From contig JAPDLJ010000005.1 in NCBI GenBank assembly GCA_025920705.1, positions 1-64,000 on the forward strand: DNA of 64,000 nucleotides. Direction: 5' to 3'. This DNA is from Candidatus Jingweiarchaeum tengchongense. GTDB lineage: Archaea; Nanobdellota; Nanobdellia; Jingweiarchaeales; Jingweiarchaeaceae. A model generated the notes under the pieces. The model did not search any database and was not told where the DNA came from. It saw only the letters and a program-made list of their open reading frames with translations. Position numbers and translations under genes: made by a program. Positions 60,533 to 64,000 of this stretch are shown piece after piece (the stretch's first letter is position 1; every line of letters starts with the position of its first letter).

Positions 60533-62248
60533 ATGATGAAGGATTTAATTTTAAAACACGCATTAAAAAATGCGATCGAGCACGGTGGAAAAGCGATTGT
60601 TGGAGCAGTAATTTCAAAAGTAATTGCTGAAAAACCTGAACTTAAAACAAGAATCAAAGAATTAAGTAAAGAGATCAGTGAGATTGTTAAAGAGGTAAAT
60701 GAGCTGAGTGTTGAGGAACAGAAAAAGAAACTTGAAAAGGTTGCTCCTGAATTACTTGAGAAAAAGAAAATTGAAGAGAAAAAAGGACTAAAGCCGTTAC
60801 CAAACGCTGAAAAGGGCAAAGTTGTAACTAGACTCCCTCCTGAGCCCAGCGGCTTCATGCATATAGGTCACGGAATGAGTGGCTTACTGAATTATTTGTA
60901 TGCAAAAATGTACGATGGAAAGGTCTGGTTAAGATTTGAAGATACAAACCCAAGAAAAGTAAGGAAGGAATATTACGATAGTTTCAGACGTGGATATAGA
61001 TGGTTGGGAATAGAATGGGATTACGAAAAAAGAAATTCTGATGACATTGAGATTTATTACAAATATGCAAGTAAATTGGTGCTAAGTGGTGCAATGTATG
61101 CTTGTGAATGTAAAAAAGATAAAATAAGAAAAAATAGATCAGTTGGTATTGAATGTGAACATAGAAGTAATAGCATAGAAGAGAATTTTGAGAAATGGGA
61201 AAAAATGTTGGCTGGATTCTACAAAGAAGGAGAAATCATCTTCAGATTAAAGGGGGATATGAACAGCAAGAATTATGTGATGAGGGATCCAACACTTTTT
61301 AGAATTGTTGATTTTCCACATCCTTTCACAAGAGAGAAATACAAAGTTTGGCCTACGTATGATTTTTCAGTTGCAATCGAGGATAGTATTTGTGGGATCA
61401 CACATGTTTTAAGAAGCAGTGAATTTGCGCAAAGAGGAGAATTACAAAATAGGATACGTGAATTGCTTAATTTGAAAGGACCTTTGATCATCGAATATTC
61501 AAGATTCAATTTCAAAGGTTCACCTGTATCAAAGAGAAAGATAAGACCATTAATTGAGAGTGGTATAATAAAAACATGGGATGATCCAAGACTCACAACA
61601 ATCGATGGAATCAGAAGAAGAGGAATAATACCAGAGGCAATAAGGGAATTCACAATCACACAAACTGGGATCACGCAAAGTGAACGGGCATATGAATGGG
61701 AACTGCTATTTGCAGTGAATAGAAAAATGCTTGATCCTATAACAAAAAGATATTTTGTTGTGCTAGATCCAATCAAGGTTCTCGTTAAAAATGCGCCTAG
61801 TATGGTGGTAAAACTAAAGTATCATCCTGAGAAAGAGCTTGGATTCAGGGAAATAAAAGTAAATGGTATTTTCTATTTGCAAAGAGATGATGTCAGACTA
61901 TTCAAAGAAAATGACATTATAAGATTGAAGGACTTGTTCAATATAAAAATAGAAAAAATTAGTGAGAAAGAAGTAATTGCATCTTTTTATGGTAAAGAAA
62001 TGATTGAAAAAGTTCCGAAGGTACAATGGGTTACAGATGAAAATGTTAAATTGGTTGTTTATTACCCGGATGTTCTGTTTATAAATGATGAAGTAAATAA
62101 AAGAAGCTTGGAAATGAAGAGAGGTATTGGTGAAATCGCTTGCTCGTCTTTAAAAGAAGGTGATATAATACAAGCCGAAAGAATCGGTTTCATGAGATTG
62201 GACAAAAAAGAGAATGATGAATTATCCTTTATTTTTTCACATAGATAA
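60533..62248 (+). CDS. gltX: Glutamyl-tRNA synthetase
   Basis: 571 residues, archaeal/eukaryotic-type GluRS. An N-terminal helical extension of about 100 residues precedes the HIGH motif (PPEPSGFMHIGHGMSG), DTNPRKVRKEYYDSFRRGYR, the KMSKS-type GSPVSKRKI, and a beta-barrel anticodon domain at the end. It supplies Glu-tRNA(Gln) to GatDE, since no GlnRS is seen. Confidence 0.94.
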   Translation: MMKDLILKHALKNAIEHGGKAIVGAVISKVIAEKPELKTRIKELSKEISEIVKEVNELSVEEQKKKLEKVAPELLEKKKIEEKKGLKPLPNAEKGKVVTRLPPEPSGFMHIGHGMSGLLNYLYAKMYDGKVWLRFEDTNPRKVRKEYYDSFRRGYRWLGIEWDYEKRNSDDIEIYYKYASKLVLSGAMYACECKKDKIRKNRSVGIECEHRSNSIEENFEKWEKMLAGFYKEGEIIFRLKGDMNSKNYVMRDPTLFRIVDFPHPFTREKYKVWPTYDFSVAIEDSICGITHVLRSSEFAQRGELQNRIRELLNLKGPLIIEYSRFNFKGSPVSKRKIRPLIESGIIKTWDDPRLTTIDGIRRRGIIPEAIREFTITQTGITQSERAYEWELLFAVNRKMLDPITKRYFVVLDPIKVLVKNAPSMVVKLKYHPEKELGFREIKVNGIFYLQRDDVRLFKENDIIRLKDLFNIKIEKISEKEVIASFYGKEMIEKVPKVQWVTDENVKLVVYYPDVLFINDEVNKRSLEMKRGIGEIACSSLKEGDIIQAERIGFMRLDKKENDELSFIFSHR

Positions 62249-62258
62249 GATTTAATTA

Positions 62259-62747
62259 ATGGATAAATTACTAATTATCATGCATTGCCTCAGATGTGGC
62301 AAATGTTGTATGTTTGGAATCAAGGTAAGCGAAGAAGACATAAAAAGGGTAAAGGAATTTTACGAAAGATTTTCACCTTTCCTAAATGAACTAAAGAGAA
62401 TCAGAGATAATGGTATAAAAAAAAGGGAAGATATAATGACAAACTTATTCTCTATCCCAACAGAACTTTGGATGAATATTTTGATATTGGACAGATGGAA
62501 CAACATTGATGAAGTTATTGATGCATTAGAAATTTTAAAATTAAGAAAATTTGAGGATCAAATTGTTTTTCATCCTTTTTTTGATTCATTTGTTTTAAGA
62601 AAAATAGACGGTAGCACTTGTGGAAATTTTTGTATATATTACCAAATCAAGAATGGTGTGCCTACTTGTGGAATAAATGTAGTTAAGCCAACAAGTTGCA
62701 TAAAATATTTTTGTGAAAGAGCAAAATTAAGCGGTGAACAGGGATGA
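62259..62747 (+). CDS. YkgJ-type CxxCxxCC metal-binding protein
   Basis: About 162 residues, or 155 if starting at MHCLRCGKCC (ATG 62280). CLRCGKCC near the N-terminus and C-terminal cysteines (STCGNFCIYY, TSCIKYFCERA) form the zinc or Fe-S cluster site of the UPF0153/YkgJ group. Function unknown. It overlaps the phosphoesterase by 4 bases. Confidence 0.85.
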   Translation: MDKLLIIMHCLRCGKCCMFGIKVSEEDIKRVKEFYERFSPFLNELKRIRDNGIKKREDIMTNLFSIPTELWMNILILDRWNNIDEVIDALEILKLRKFEDQIVFHPFFDSFVLRKIDGSTCGNFCIYYQIKNGVPTCGINVVKPTSCIKYFCERAKLSGEQG

Positions 62748-63352
62748 AGATACTTGCTGCAAGTGATATCCACGGTGACAAGGAGCTCGTAAAAAAATTA
62801 GCTAAAAAGGCAAAGGAAAAAAACGTTGATCTTGTAATCTTATGTGGAGATTTGACATTTGCTGAGCAAGACTTGGAAGGTTTGATAGGTCCGTTTAGGG
62901 GCGTGGGAAAAAAAGTGGCATTGATACCTGGGAATCATGAAACAATCGCTACTGCAGATTTTTTGGTTAGACTTTATGCGCCTGGCACATACAATCTACA
63001 TGGATACAGCTTGAAATTTGGTGATGTTGGTCTTTTTGGATGCGGGCTCAGTAACATTGGACTTTTTAGAATCGACGAAGATGAAGTAAAAAAAGTATTA
63101 CTCAAGGCATTCGAAAAAATAAAGGATTCAAAGAAGAAAATACTTGTTACGCACACACCACCATTCGGTACGAAACTTGATGACCTAGGTTTTATGCATG
63201 TTGGGAGTGAAGGAATAAGAGAGGTAGTTGAAATAACAAAACCAGACATTCTACTTTGCGGACATATGCATGAAACATTCGGTAAAAAGGATAAGATAGG
63301 AAAAACAAAAATAATAAATGTTGGAAGAAGGGGAAAAATAATTTGTATTTAG
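62744..63352 (+). CDS. Calcineurin-like metallophosphoesterase
   Basis: 202 residues. All five metal motifs are visible: SDIHGD, CGDLTF, PGNHET, VTHTPPFG and CGHMHE. Probably a nucleotide or small-molecule phosphodiesterase; substrate unknown. Confidence 0.92.
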   Translation: MKILAASDIHGDKELVKKLAKKAKEKNVDLVILCGDLTFAEQDLEGLIGPFRGVGKKVALIPGNHETIATADFLVRLYAPGTYNLHGYSLKFGDVGLFGCGLSNIGLFRIDEDEVKKVLLKAFEKIKDSKKKILVTHTPPFGTKLDDLGFMHVGSEGIREVVEITKPDILLCGHMHETFGKKDKIGKTKIINVGRRGKIICI

Positions 63353-63765
63353 CTCCTTCTTACATACATTGGTTTTGGTAATTGATACACCTTTGCATTG
63401 TAAGCGATTCCCGCAACGGCTTTTATTTCTCCTGTACCATTCTTGTTCATTACAATTATGCTCATCTTTGGTGTAATATTCAATAGACCATCTGAATCAA
63501 TTGATATTTGGAAAGCTGCCGGTGATACTATTGGTCCATCAATGCCATATAAAATGTAAACTGGCTTACCGTCAATCTCCGATACTTTCTTGAATCTTGC
63601 ACCGCAGATTGTGTTATCTGGTAATAGTATGCCTGAAAGCTTGCTCAATGGTTTCCCATCTTCTTGTTCTGGTAGAAATATTGGTTGGCCAATCACGCCG
63701 ATCCTATTTATCTCCCCTTCTAATATTTCCTTCAAACTTTTTTCTGCTTTTTTTGTTAAGACCAT
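63349..63765 (-). CDS. Unknown beta-rich protein
   Basis: 138 residues. A helical start (LTKKAEKSLKEILEGEINRI) is followed by beta-rich sequence with repeated Gly/Pro turns and ends LPKPMYVRRS. No recognised domain and no signal peptide. It overlaps the phosphoesterase tail by 4 bases; a short AT-rich promoter region separates it from the next forward gene. Confidence 0.6.
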   Translation of the reverse strand: MVLTKKAEKSLKEILEGEINRIGVIGQPIFLPEQEDGKPLSKLSGILLPDNTICGARFKKVSEIDGKPVYILYGIDGPIVSPAAFQISIDSDGLLNITPKMSIIVMNKNGTGEIKAVAGIAYNAKVYQLPKPMYVRRS

Positions 63766-63841
63766 AAAATTTAAAGTAAATCGCTTATTTAATTACTTTT
63801 TGGTAGTAAATTTTATAAAATCGCTCCGCATACTTTTTCAC

Positions 63842-64000
63842 ATGGGAGGCAATGTGTGCGATAGATGTGGCAATTGTTGTAAAGAATATGTATTTGACTC
63901 TAACATAAACAGAGTAAAAAAAATATCGAAACTTGTAACAATAGATGACATTCTAAAGATTAACAGATTTATGGAATTGACTGAGGACGAAAAATTTTTA
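63842..64000 (+). CDS. Second YkgJ-type CxxCxxCC protein (cut by window end)
   Basis: 53 residues visible from ATG 63842: GGNVCDRCGNCCKEYVFD gives the CxxCxxCC motif, as in the gene at 62259. The rest is outside the window. A TTTTATAAA element (63811-63819) lies about 27 bases upstream, supporting the start. Confidence 0.75.
   Translation, partial: MGGNVCDRCGNCCKEYVFDSNINRVKKISKLVTIDDILKINRFMELTEDEKFL

Overview
The window is AT-rich DNA from an archaeon. The evidence is the archaeal form of many core genes: GatD/GatE, pelota, TFE, exosome Rrp4/Rrp41/Rrp42, SBDS, proteasome alpha, RNase P p30/Pop5, Rpo6, class I LysRS, archaeosine TGT, Taw3, and a tRNA-Tyr with an intron after position 37. 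Promoters also look archaeal. TATA-like boxes lie about 25-30 bp upstream of the ATG of lead genes, which suggests leaderless transcripts, while genes inside operons often carry GGTGAT/GGAGGTGAT ribosome sites. The content would fit a low-GC euryarchaeal or DPANN-type lineage, but I cannot place it further from sequence alone. I see no rRNA genes, CRISPR arrays or insertion sequences, and no gene-free stretch longer than 300 bases.

Layout. 1-2810 is the edge of a mobile or defence segment: a tyrosine recombinase cut by the window start, then a small winged-helix gene, an N4-cytosine-type DNA methyltransferase and an MjaI-like restriction enzyme in one operon. 2.9-11.2 kb holds purA, NUDIX, small P-loop kinases (UPF0200-like, archaeal adenylate kinase, AAA_28), archaemetzincin, cupin, a surface protein, and tRNA-Pro, tRNA-Tyr and tRNA-Asp. 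11.2-17.4 kb has pyrG, ftsZ, a VIT-like transporter and a divergent Lrp regulator/glutamine synthetase pair with duplicated operator-like repeats. 17.5-26.3 kb is mainly translation: gatD, an unknown gene, gatE, two methyltransferases, NUDIX, an AlaX-like editing protein and asnS.

26.3-31.1 kb is the most unusual part. It contains four chimeric regulator-like proteins close together: membrane plus winged helix, HTH plus S-layer-like plus EF-hand loop, AbrB plus PhoU, and a ribbon-helix-helix domain fused to a GcvH-like domain whose lipoyl-lysine position is methionine. An Hsp20-like protein follows. 31.2-35.7 kb is a compact glmS-glmM-glmU-like set for UDP-N-acetylglucosamine. 35.7-43.0 kb has transport, membrane and unknown genes, tRNA-Glu, a ubiquitin-like SAMP/ThiS protein, TFE, a site-2 protease, L40e and a transglutaminase-like surface protein.

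43.0-51.7 kb is a long RNA-processing and proteostasis superoperon: rnp3-rnp2-psmA-sdo1-rrp4-rrp41-FAU1-rrp42-rpo6-eno-rpsB-memo. 51.7-64 kb carries tRNA-modification genes (taw3, tgtA, TtuA/NcsA-like, Trm9-like), RNase J, class I lysS, a PRPP synthetase with a cysteine-rich insertion, gltX, two CxxCxxCC proteins (the second cut by the window end) and a phosphoesterase.
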